31,505 bases of DNA from Nephromyces sp. MM_2019. Its lineage: Eukaryota > Apicomplexa > Aconoidasida > Nephromycida. The stretch is from the NCBI GenBank assembly GCA_015657535.1, contig JADHZB010000801.1:1-31505 (forward strand), in the 5' to 3' direction. The notes under the pieces are model-generated. The model did no database searches. It was not told the DNA's origin and saw only the letters and a program-made list of their open reading frames with translations. Made by a program: the position numbers and the translations under genes. This document shows positions 21,505 through 31,505 of this stretch, in pieces. Positions within the stretch are counted from its first letter, which is position 1. Every line of letters starts with the position of its first letter.

Positions 21505-23664
21505 GTTTTAAAGCTGGTTCCATTTTGAAAGGACTTAGCGAGGAGGTAAGAGTGTGTTTGTGGAGAGAATATATTATGGCTCTTTGTAGAGTGTGTCTTG
21601 TCTCGGAGGAGGAGTTTTTTTTTGGATAAAAAATGAAGGATTTTAGGTAGAAGGTGAATGTTTTCTCGAGAAAAAAAGTTTCTGAATTTGATCTGTTCTT
21701 CTCTCACTGGAAAGAGAAAGAGGCTTTTTCTAGAGAGCAGTAGCTTTCTTACAAGAGAGAGTGGAGAAACAGTATAGAGGTAAAAAGAGAGAGAAAGAGA
21801 GAGAGGGGTAGAGAGAGGTGTTTTGTTATTTCAGCGTATTTCTTTTTTTGGTGGGAAATATATAAAGATTTTGTAAATAACCTGTTGTTTGCTTAGTTTT
21901 CTATAATTTCTTCACAGGCTGAAATAATAAAAAAATTTTGCACCAATCTAAGAGTCAAACTTTGTTGGTTCTGACAGTTTGTGCATAAATTCTCGGGGAA
22001 ATTTGCGATTTTCCCGCACAAAAAAGATGATTTTATCCTCCCTCATACGCTCACACTGATTTTCCTCCAAATCGTGTGTTTACTTTATCATGAGGGATCC
22101 TAAAAATCCCGCTTTCTTCATTTTTAAATGTGTGTTTTTTTAGGTTTTACTGTCGAATTTAAGGCTAAAATGGAGTTATCCAACGACCTCGAAGGTTTTG
22201 GCGTATAGGGGTTCGGTTAACGATATTTCGCTCTAATACGTTAGACGGAAAAAACTCGGCTTTCTTTGATACTTTAACGCTCTAGTAAGGAGATTTCCTT
22301 GTTTTTATGAATTAAAATTGTCTATCTTCAGGTGGATTGACGAGTTTTTAGGCTCAATTTTTACTTTGAATTCTTACTTTTTCCTCTATCTCCAATAAAA
22401 ATATAATTAGGAGGTTTTTTGTGATTTTGTATGTGCAGAGCTTTGATTATACGTGCAAAATGGAGATAAACTTTTTTTTTGTATTTAAAATCGGATGTTT
22501 GAAGAATATTACGTTTATTCTTGGCTTGCAATATCTACCTCTTTGAATTTGTGGGGAAATTTACATTTTAATTCCCTTTTTTAATGAGGCAATAGCTTGC
22601 TTGTGTGCGGAAATTTCTGGAGGGGCGGCCACATAGGGGAGTTTGCGTCTGAGCCACCTCATTTTGAAGATTTTTTTTGCAATTTTTCCTGCTTTAAGAA
22701 AACGCCTCAAATACATGTAATGTGGTGTGTGTTTCTTGAGTTTATTCAAGAAAATTTTAGCTGATTATGTTTTTATTTGAATTAAGGCGATAAGTATTGC
22801 TTTGAGTTAGTGGTGGCTCAATTAGACGCTGGCAAAATTTTTCTCGTTTATATGGGAATTGATTTAGAGTTTTCTAAATACCCTGTTGTGAGAGCAAGAT
22901 TCATACGCTTTATACTAATAACTGAAAAAACAACTTTTTTATTGTTATTTTTGGCTGTGTACTACGCACTTTATGCTTTGAAGATAGATAGTTGAATGAT
23001 TTAAGGAAGTACCGAAGTTTTTTTTTTTTCTTCTTCTTCTTCTTTGAAAGTTTTTGCGTTTGATTATGAGCTGTGTGTGTGTGTGGCCAAATTTATTCAC
23101 GCCTTTTCACAATTTCATTCTGCTTTTTTCCATTGATTTTTTCCTTGAATTCAGCAAAGAAGCTTGAAGATCGCTGCTTTTCAGGGCCCTCTATTATTCA
23201 GTAGCTATGGAGTTGGATAGGATGACTAATCTTCTGTTTGGAACTGTCCAATGGGTTACAAATTCTACGCAGAGATTAGCAGGTGATTGACTGCAATGGT
23301 ATTTCTTTTTCTTCCTTTTAGAGGATTGAGAAGTAGCTTGACTTGCTGCTGTGTGTAATAAGCTGTCTCAAGATAGATTTCCCTGTTTTTATGTGTGAAA
23401 AGGGTTATTTTATTTGTTTAAAACGATGTTTGTATCATATTTTTCAGGTAAGAGATATGGTGAAGTGTGTGTGTGTGCGATAAAAAATCTTTTCATTTGA
23501 TGTATTTAAAAGTGATATGTGTGGTTTTTGATGAGGTTCTGGACTCCTTATATGAGTACTTGCGTAGCACATCAGATTTTGGAGAACAAAAACGTAGTAG
23601 ATACCCCAACGGCAAGCTGATTCGCCAGCTTAGATGGAAACTGATTCTAACTTATCCTAATACA
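21505..23664 (+). CDS. Possible UXT-type (alpha-class) prefoldin, exons tentative
   Basis: Candidate exons are 21505-21545 (FKAGSILKGLSEE, strong sites), 22144-22194 (LSNLRLKWSYPTTSK), 22795 to about 22884 (YCFELVVAQLDAGKIFLVYM, then GIDLEFSKYPV), about 23191-23281 (ALYYSVAMELDRM, then TNLLFGTVQWVTN) and about 23514-23664 (VICVVFDEVLDSLYEYL). Joined, they imitate UXT: a strand pair with the pattern VV-x-x-x-D-x-x-x-IFV-x-x-G-x-x-x-EF, then EAL-Y and two amphipathic helices. Prefoldin-type subunits are small coiled-coil chaperone components; UXT works in the URI/R2TP-linked complex. Doubts: the phase at the 22884/23191 junction does not fit any good GT donor, two donors are weak (GTTTTG), the N-terminal helix is not located and the 3' end is unclear because a GT repeat begins at 23665. 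These exons could instead be the 5' part of the large gene downstream. Confidence 0.3.
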
Positions 23665-23763
23665 GTGTGTGTGTGTGTGTGTGAGTGTGTGAGTGTGTGT
23701 GTGAGTGTGTGTGTGTGAGTGTGAGTGTGTGAGTGTGTGAGTGTGTGTGAGTGTGTGTGTGTG
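23665..23763. repeat. (GT)n microsatellite interrupted by GAGT
   Basis: About 100 bases of GT dinucleotides are broken about eight times by GTGAGTG. They begin directly after the open frame ending in the codons for TYPNT, so the first GT pairs could serve as a splice donor. The interrupter differs from those of the two CA loci at 782 and 28549. Confidence 0.95.
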
Positions 23764-24668
23764 CAATTTGGTGCCCTCTGCTCAGACTGCTACAATGAGT
23801 CTGAGTGTGTACTTTTTTTGCGCTCTCCTCTATGTATTCTATTTATCTGTTTAAAGTTCTTGAGAATGCTTTTACTGTTTTAACGTGTGACTGCTTCGAT
23901 TACATTGAGTGTGTGTGTTTCGAACTTTTTCTGCTTTATAAGCTATTAGAGCTACTTTTTGATTTCTCTCAATCATTGCTGCTTAACCTTAGGTGTGTCT
24001 GCTATATCCAATCGGATAAGACAGATGCTTAACCCATCTACAGAAGGTAATAAGGGCTACGTAACTTTATGGAGTGCTTTGCACCAAATTTCCAAGCTTA
24101 ATGCTCCGTTTGAACATGGGTTATATTGAGTGTTTTCATGTGTGTTAATGCTTCCGCCTGAATGCTTGCGAATGTGTGTGTACGGTGATGTTTCATTGAG
24201 CTCTTTGCTATACAATTTGATTTCAATGCTTATTATTGGAATATAGCAGCGTTTATTTTGGCGTGTGTGACGATACACTATATACTTTTCTTCTGCGTGA
24301 GCTTCGTATTCTAAGGTGGATGCGAACTTGCTGGTGTGTGTGTCGGTGGTATATGTGTTGGTGTGTGTTTTCCTTTTGATGTATTCTCTTCGGTTAGTAC
24401 TTGTATCTTAAGGCCACGCCATTCCCTGTGCACGCTTTTAGAATATAAGTTTCTTCCTAGCTGCCTTTATGAAGCTCTCTACCAAAATTTCCCCCTTTTT
24501 TCTCTCTATTTTGTGTGTGTGTATATAATGTTGAAGTTGTTATAAATTTGCTTTTATCTGTATGCACACGCACACACACAAGCAGACTCTGCAATATACA
24601 TAAACTTTTCTTTTTCCACCTATGAACTACGCCTTTCTCCTTCCTCTCGATTTCCAGGACTTTCTGTG

Positions 24669-27600
24669 ATGGAAAAGCGTCTTCTCTTAAGCATACAACG
24701 TCAAATGGAGTGCATTATACAGCCTTTACAGTACTGTATAATATGGGCTCGTTATAGGGATTCTGGGATAGGTAAAATCATCAAGAATGTCCAGGAGATC
24801 CTAGTCGCCGTGTGTGCATTCATTCAGGTGTGTGCTGGTAATTAGGCAGTTTAGATTTGGCAGGTGAAACACTAGGGGTGTTGAAAAGTTGAGTTAAAAA
24901 TGAGGGTATCTCCTCTGTGTGTGTGTGTGTGTGTGTGAAAAGAGCCAGTTGCATGTGCCGTCTGAATGGTCAATTGAGCCCTGAAGAAGTATGTAGCTAG
25001 TAGATTTCAGTTAAAGCGCAGAACTTTGTGCATTTTCGTGTTTGCGAATGGGTGTGTGTTTTTTGGTGTGGATTTGCGTGTGTCTGTTTGTGTGTTGTTA
25101 TTTTTGTGTGTATTTTGTATGTGTGTTTGTGTCTATATTAATGCCTGGGTTTTTCTGTGTGTGTTCTCCTGTGTGCATATTAGCATGTGCAGACTTTTGT
25201 GTGTATTTCTGTTAGTGTGTGCATATATTTCCATCTGCATTAGTGTTTGCAGATTTTTGTGTGTATGTCTATTAGTGGGTGCATGCTTCTGTACATTTAA
25301 ATGTATTTTTACGTCAATGTATGCATTCGTGGCGTATGTTTTCACCTTTATGCGTGTGTGGGTGTATTCAGCGGTGTTTATATCTATCTTCATATGCCAG
25401 GCTATCTTCACTGCTAAAGACGTCTATTTCTATGTGTGTAATGCCTGTTTGTGGTTATGAATACCTATATTTACGCTGTGTGTGGTGTGTGGTTTTATAG
25501 ATTTTTTCGTGTGTCGGTTTCAAGTTGCTGCAATGCTTATACCTTTATAGCCTCATTTGGAGAATGCTTGCTATTCTGAAGTGCCTCTACAAGAATTTGG
25601 CCGAAGTGGCGAGAATTCTCAAGTTCAAAGTGGATTACCTTTTAGGCAGGGAATAAATAGTACCCGCTCTTTTAAGCATAGTGTAAGTATAGCTCTTTTA
25701 AGATCTACATCAGTTACTTCAAAGTGTGTATGTGTGTGTACATACAGTAATGCTATATGTACATGTAGCGCTAGATCTGTTCACTACGTCCTTACGAGTT
25801 TCCCTGGTTGAATCTGCGTGTGTGTCCTCCTCATGGGTGGCTCCTAGATGGCAATGTGAATAAGCATCTAGCCTATGTATGCTAGTAAAAATGCAAGGAG
25901 AGGCAGCAATAGATAGATATATATGTCTCACTCTCACCCCCTCTCATCCCCCCCCTTTCAGGTGCAAAAGTCAATAGGAATCTCTCTTGGAAACTATCCG
26001 TCGACTCTCCAAGCAGTCAACCCTAGCCAATCCTCAACATTCGGCTCCAACTACTTACAGCTTGAAGAATGCCTTCAATACTGCTTTTACGAGCTAAACT
26101 TCGCCTATACGCTATTGAATATGGCGATGAGTTTTATACAAACCGCAGATTTCACGAATATCTTAAACTCTTCATCTCTCTCATATCGACGAATCCAGAA
26201 TCTAGCTTTCATGCAGATGAGGATGCCAGCTCAACGTTACAGTAGCTATGCAGGTAATGCGTGCCTGCCTGCCGGTGTATCTACACCTGTATGGGCTACC
26301 ACAACATCAACAGCTGCACACGTTGGCCCTGCTGCTGGGATGCGTGTTTTATCTCCAAGAGATACTCATACTTCGTCTTCAACGGTAAACTCTGGTTCTG
26401 CTTCAAGTGGAGCATCTTCAGCTTCCTGGGGAAATCAATCTTTTCAAGCCTTGCCAGGAGGAGGAGCTAACTTAGCGTTTTCTCCTACTGCTTTTGCGAG
26501 CGACTCAATGAATCCTTCTCTTCATCCAGGAAACAGCGGAAACAGCGGAAACAGCGGAAGCAGTGGAAGCAGTGGAAACTTCAAAAATGCTAATAAAGCG
26601 ACGAATAGCACCTTCGCTGGCTCTGTGGAATCTCCTAATCATAGCTCCCATCAATTTGGGAATGTGAGAAATTTCTCCCACCCCCCCTTCATTCCTATCT
26701 CTTCAGGGCAGCAGCACTTCCCACATGCTTGTAGTCACCTGCTCAACCCCATGCCTTTACCCTTTGCTGACACTTATAATGGGTTGCCTTGTGATGGAGG
26801 GGGGGGGGTTATGGGGGGACTCGGTTTGACATTGCCTGATTCTCCCTCCGGCGGTGGGTATCATCTAGGAGGAGCTTCTTCAAGAGCTGGACTATCTCCT
26901 TTAGCTCTGTTAAGGGCTGCGCATTGCATAGAAGCTAGTCGAGGAAAGAGGGGTGATATCTGCATCTTCGTTGGGAGGTTTTACTACAAGCTGATGTTGC
27001 AGTCTTCTAGTGATAGCTCAAGGTCTCTCTTCTTTGATGTTGAAAACGGCGGAATTGGTGGTGGTGCTACTGTAAATGCTTCTCAACAGCACCTTTTTTC
27101 TTGCTACAACTCTCCAGGTCCCCCACATTCTTTTACACACACAGGAGGGACCGCACCCTATTTTTTGAATTCTTCGGGCTTGCATTCATCGCCTGGTGGG
27201 ACTGTTTTAAAAAGCTCTCAAAACAAGGCTTTTGTGTGCGGCGATGCGACGAATATGATGAATCAAATGGTTTTTGCATCTTCTGGAGCCCTCTCTCCTC
27301 TTCAAAGCTCCACCACAAAGTCGGTGCATGCCCATACTCGCTTGCAAGAAGGTGGAAAACCAGTGTTTTCTGGGGGTGCTATTGGAGCTGGAGCAGTTGT
27401 GTTAACGCCTCCTATTCCTCAAGAACCTGGCTATCCCAGCAATGGTCCTGCTATGAAGTTTTCATCACCCCCATCTCACAACCATAGGGGGGCTGGATCA
27501 TCTTTTTTGCCTCTTTCCTCCTCTTTTGCTGGTGGAGAGGGGGGTGTTTGGGTACCACACACACCAGGTGGCAGTAATGGAAGCTTTGGAGCATATCAAC

Positions 27601-30600
27601 ATCAAGCGAATAATTATCATTACCACCAACACTACAGCCAGAGCTTATTCCACGCTCCTAACCTCGCCAACCATCATGCAGGAAACCCTAGTCATTCGGG
27701 AGATGGGGGTATGGGCCCTAGCCACCCATATCATCACCAACACACACAGTCAATACATGGTGGATACCCAGCATTATCATCGAATCTTCGTAATTCACCA
27801 CACTATGGAGGACAAGATTCACAGTATACCAATCAACAGTTGAAAGGAGCTTTGCACACACATCATCCAAAAGGTGGAACACATGATCGTTACTCTGAGG
27901 TTGGAAACAGTAGCTATTTTGCTGGTAATCAAATTCCAGGGCATTCTTATAAGGTAAACTCTACGAATGGTTGTGCTCTGGATCACACACAAAACTACTA
28001 TCAAACGGCAGCTTTTGGAGGTGCTGCTTTGCTGCACACTGCAGGAGGAAATGACTCTGGTGCTTACAATTTCGACTCACACACACAACCCTTATACGCT
28101 GAGCGTAACTTGGGATTCTCTTCAAATGCTGCTGATGTGCGACAGCAAACTAGTTTCCCTCCTCCTACATCGGGTGAATATGGTGATTGTGGTGGTGGCT
28201 GGAAATGCCTCTTTCCTGCTGCTTTTCTGAGTCTTCATCGCTCAAATAAAGGCTCTGATATCTTTATGTGTATAGAGTCAGTTGATGCACTAAAGAAGCA
28301 GAATAAGATGAAGAGTGCAGGTTAGGAGGGATTTTGTGTGGGGGTTGAATTGGTGGGAGTTTGGGGGGGAATGTGTTACACTTGTAGAATTTTATTGTGT
28401 GTTTTGATTGGAGTTGAATGAGGGTGGTTTGCTACTTTGGGATAACAAAGTGTGTAAGATAAGTTGTATTCAGGGCAGTATAAATTAGCCGGGAAAAGAA
28501 GGGAGGTTACATAGAATAAGGTAATTGTTCTTCAACTATGTCATTGAAACACACACACACACACATGTATCACACACATGTATCACACACATGTATCACA
28601 CACACATGTATCACACACACATATATCACACACATGTATCACACACACATGTATCACACACACATGTATCACACACATGTATCACACACACACACACATG
28701 TATCACACACACACACATGTATCACACACACACACACACACATGTATCACACACACACACATGTATCACACACACACACATGTATCACACACACACACAT
28801 GTATCACACACACACACACACATGTATCACACACATGTCACACACACACACATGTATCACACACACACATATATATATATATGTTACCGTGATATATTGA
28901 GATTATATATACGAAACCACACATTGAGCTCCATCTAAATATATGCCTACTGGTTTCATGAGCCACTTAGTTTTGGATAAACCCCCACCCCCCCTTCACC
29001 TCCTCCACCCTCCACCCTCAATCTATACAGATATGGCACGTAAGCCTAGCGGCTTCAATGATGTTCAAGGCTCATACGCCTTCAGTATGTCTCTAGGAAT
29101 GTTTACTTGTGATGATGAAGGAGATGACCCTGATTTGGTGTATATCCCAGATGCAGAGAAGATTGAAGAAACCCTCTTAGGAACTACATCTAACGGAGAA
29201 ACTGTGCAGGTTAAAGCTTATCACGCTGCTTTCTTGCTCTATTTTATGGAGTGGTGGAACTGTAGAACATGGGATTGGCTGATTAAGCAAGGGGTTGTGA
29301 GTGTATCACTAGAGAGATAGCTTCTCCAAATAACTGGATTAGGGCAGTCTCACACACACACACACACACACATTGTTTTTTTTTTTTGCATCTTTTAGTG
29401 CAGATGTGAACGTTGTCTTCAGGTTCATCCTATGCCTCCCAGCATTGTAGCTGTTTCATTATTATTTCACACACACACACACGCTTTTCTTGTGCCTCTT
29501 AGTGCCCGCTTTCTCTTCAACTCTCCCTCCCTGCACTCTAACTTTCTCCCGCTATTATTCCACGCACACACACACAAGCACACCCCCCTCATTCTCGTGA
29601 GTTTCTATTAGTAAACCTTCCAACCTTCTCCTTTCCCCTTCAGAGTCTGATTACTAACCCTGGAGCTTATCATAATCGAGTCATAAACACACGAGAAAAC
29701 CGCAGTGCAATACCTGCAAGCCTAGCAGCTGCAATGTGTTGCAAGGAGCTTCGCTTTCCTATCTCAGTCTCTCTAGACTGCCGATTAGCTACTGAATCGA
29801 TTATAGGCTTAGAGCAAGCTACTCCACCCTTCGGCAAAGGCTTCACACTAGGAAGTTACCAGAAGAACAGAAGTTCTTCGTTTTGTGGTTCGTCTTCAAA
29901 CTCAAACTTTACTATATCAAGCACGCAAGCTAACCAAAGTCTCTCGGCTTTAAACAGTGGAGGTAGTGGCTTGTGTGTTAACAATATACCTTGTCAAAAT
30001 GCTGCTGGAAACGTCGGTTCTACCTCTGCAAATAATCAAAAATCGACTCAGTTAACAGGAAATGCAGGAGGGTGTGAAGCGTGGGATGCAGAGACGAACC
30101 TAACCAACGTCATTGACCGGGAAGTATTGACGTGGTCGTGGGTTTTCCCCTTGGAAACTGGAGGGTTAAACGATGGTTTAAAGTCTTCCAGCCAATCTTT
30201 TCAGGGCTCTATACAGGAGGGCTATTCATCTCATCCGCTTTTTTTGCCTTCAAATTTTGCTTATAATAAGCTTTATCCGGGTGGTGGTAGGTGGGGTAGT
30301 GGTTGGGGGTAGTGGATGCGAGGTGTGGATTTAGTGCGTGTGGTTGGGGGGGGGGATTGGCCCTAGGTCCTTGGTCAGCAGAGTTTGTGAATAGCAGCTT
30401 TAAATAATATTTTTTGTGTGTTTGTGATTTCTTTTCATTGTGTTTGATTTATAGCTGGATAGAACTTACCCTCAAAACCCCCCTCAAAGAGCACCATCCT
30501 CCCTACCCATCCCCCCTCCAACACCACCTGCCGTACCCTTCCCACCCCATATCCCCATCTAAGCATTCACTTCTTCTCCCCTCAAGTGTTTGCTCCAATG

Positions 30601-31388
30601 AAAATGCAGCACCTGCTCCTCAGCATCAACTTTCGAATAACTTTTTTCGCAGCAAGCCTCTCACTCAGCATCTTGAAACCCTCAAGCATTCCCCTCTGCT
30701 GAGTAGAAGCATCAAATCACTCGCTGCCCCCATGAAACTCGACTTTTTTCATACACACACGCTTGATACTAAAACCGTGAGTTTCTTAGCATACATGCAA
30801 TCAGCAATAAAAAATTCCTCAATAACAGCCCTATTTACCCTATGTTTTATTGGCTATCCCCACTCTTCTATGCCCTCCATAATCTCTATATCTTTCCCCC
30901 CTTTCTTACATCTGGAACTACCAGCCTTTAATATTCTCATTCTATGCTTCACCCCCTCGTCACAGCCTATAATCCTTCCTATGGTGGAGCTATGGGGTAC
31001 AACAACGGAGGTAATAGAGCGATGTTTGCTCCTTGTCCTGCTGGTGGGTGGTATGCTGAGGCTCCTCACAATTTTGAGGTGCATCCTCCTCCTCAAGAGG
31101 AAGTTTCTGCAAGAAAGGCACACACAGGAGCCCAAGTAAAGAGCGAATCCGTTGCCGCTTTCACTCCAATAGAGAGTATGTGTGCGGCTGAACAGTCTCT
31201 GTCAGCTGCATCTGATACAACTGGGGGGGGAGGTGCAGTTAAGGATGACGATAGAGCAAAGACTCTTTCAACTTCGGATGATTCGCTAGCTGTAACTGCA
31301 GAGGAGACTCCAAGCCAAGGCGAGAGCGCTGAAGGGTATGCTTTAGACGACGTGCAGGCTGTGAATCAGCCTTCTGATGTGGATAACG
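24669..31388 (+). CDS. Large multi-exon gene of unknown function, 3' end outside the window
   Basis: Exons: (24669)-24827, 25551-25682, 25962-28320, 29031-29296, 29644-30290, 30455-30776 and 30966-31388, about 1,430 residues so far. Phases match at every junction except 30776/30966: the strong donor GTGAGT is phase 0, whereas the acceptor needs phase 1, so a small exon or the weaker donor at about 30781 may be used. A start at ATG 24669 (MEKRLLLSIQRQMEC) is possible, but the exon also continues upstream to an acceptor at 24658. The N-terminal 200 residues are helical (IIKNVQEILVAVCAFIQ; LEECLQYCFYELNFAYTLL). The large third exon is rich in Ser, Gly, Asn, His and Gln, with GNS/GSS triplet repeats (about 26528-26577) and His-rich stretches. 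Structured patches reappear: LLRAAHCIEASRGKRG; an acidic MFTCDDEGDDPDLVYI; YFMEWWNCRTWDWLIKQG; and ENRSAIPASLAAAMCC. I do not recognise a family. It could be a scaffold or RNA-associated regulator, but that is only composition-based inference. Confidence 0.65.
24921..25500. repeat. GT-rich intronic stretch
   Basis: It lies in the intron 24828-25550 of the large gene. A pure (GT)n run at about 24915-24938 is followed from 25025 by some 470 bases of diffuse TGTGTGT, TTTTTGTGTG and GTGCATAT units. Open frames in both directions follow from this composition and from rarity of stops. Confidence 0.8.
26799..26808 (+). repeat. Ten-G run inside a coding exon
   Basis: Ten consecutive G bases encode part of the DGGGGVMGG stretch in the third exon of the large gene, with a six-G run just after. 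Both flanking reading frames stay open, so a length change here would shift frame. It is a likely place for sequencing or replication slippage. Confidence 0.9.
28549..28882. repeat. (CA)n microsatellite interrupted by TGTAT
   Basis: About 320 bases of CA dinucleotides are broken about 18 times by CATGTATCA (once CATATATCA, once CATGTCA), ending in an (AT)n run. It lies in the intron 28321-29030 of the large gene. Spacing between interrupters ranges from about 14 to 30 bases. Confidence 0.95.
29350..29582. repeat. Cluster of short CA runs in one intron
   Basis: CA runs at 29350-29372, about 29468-29482 and about 29564-29578, the first followed by a run of twelve T. All sit in the intron 29297-29643 of the large gene. 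The rest of that intron is C/T-rich, leading to the acceptor CCCCTTCAG. Confidence 0.85.
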
Positions 31389-31397
31389 GTGAGAGTG

Positions 31398-31505
31398 TTT
31401 GTGTGTGTGGATGAGAGCGGTTTGTGTGTGTGGATGAGAGCGGTTTGTGTGTGTGGATGAGAGCGGTTTGTGTGTGTGGATGAGAGCGGTTTGTGTGTGT
31501 GGATG
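31398..31505. repeat. 23-bp minisatellite running off the window
   Basis: The unit is TTTGTGTGTGTGGATGAGAGCGG. Units start at 31398, 31421, 31444, 31467 and 31490 (last one cut). The four complete copies are identical. The array begins nine bases after the splice donor GTGAGAG at 31389 of the large gene, so it lies at the very start of an intron. Confidence 0.97.

Noticed and set aside
22561..22749. 62-codon basic minus-strand frame
   Set aside because: Lys/Arg-rich because of A/T-rich DNA. It lies between plus-strand exon candidates and has no homology I recognise.
25026..25460. 144-codon Cys/Val/Phe-rich plus frame
   Set aside because: It lies in a GT-rich intron between exons 24658-24827 and 25551-25682, whose phases match without it.
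28541..28870. CRISPR-like regular repeat array
   Set aside because: Spacing between the TGTAT motifs is irregular and the intervening sequence is only CA dinucleotides, so it is a compound microsatellite in a eukaryotic intron.
28525..28938. Plus-strand frames of repeated YHTHVSHT type
   Set aside because: They are a product of the CA/TGTAT microsatellite, which lies in an intron of the large gene with in-phase flanking exons.

Overview
This looks like a piece of an intron-rich nuclear genome from a eukaryote, probably a protist. The reasons are three recognisable eukaryotic proteins split by long GT-AG introns (about 0.9 to 1.6 kb), AT-leaning non-coding DNA full of CA/GT microsatellites, and no bacterial operon structure. 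The lineage cannot be fixed from the sequence alone. The window begins inside a GT-rich repeat and ends inside a 23-bp minisatellite, so both outermost genes are probably cut off.

Layout. (1) 1-4331, + strand: the last three exons of a plant/oomycete-style GH28 polygalacturonase-like gene, whose N-terminal half lies upstream of the window. One of its introns holds a polypurine tract of about 600 bp, and another holds a 136-bp element bounded by 15-bp inverted repeats. (2) 4332-5781: a non-coding spacer between convergent genes. (3) 5782-8056, - strand: a two-exon C48 cysteine protease of the DEN1/SENP8 (NEDD8-specific) type, with a complete His-Asp-Gln-Cys set, a large insertion and a long C-terminal tail. 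(4) 8057-13297: about 5 kb with no convincing gene but several short tandem duplications. (5) 13298-17020, + strand: a complete three-exon nuclear cap-binding protein subunit 2 (CBP20). Every splice phase fits, and the protein has a long charged His/Arg/Tyr-rich tail. (6) 17021-21504: about 4.5 kb with no confident gene, several small palindromes and a 24-bp tandem repeat. (7) 21505 to about 23664, + strand: a set of small exons that may encode a UXT-type prefoldin; this call is weak. (8) 24669 to the window end, + strand: a large multi-exon gene of unknown function. It has helical patches near its N terminus and long Ser/Gly/Asn/His-rich low-complexity stretches, and its 3' part lies beyond the window.

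The genes have unrelated jobs (carbohydrate cleavage, NEDD8 processing, mRNA cap binding, possible chaperone), as is normal for a eukaryotic chromosome. I see no evidence for a co-transcribed or co-functional novel system. The most interesting items are the GH28 gene with an altered RIK motif, the expanded deneddylase, the unrecognised 3' gene, and microsatellites in which each locus carries its own private interrupting motif.
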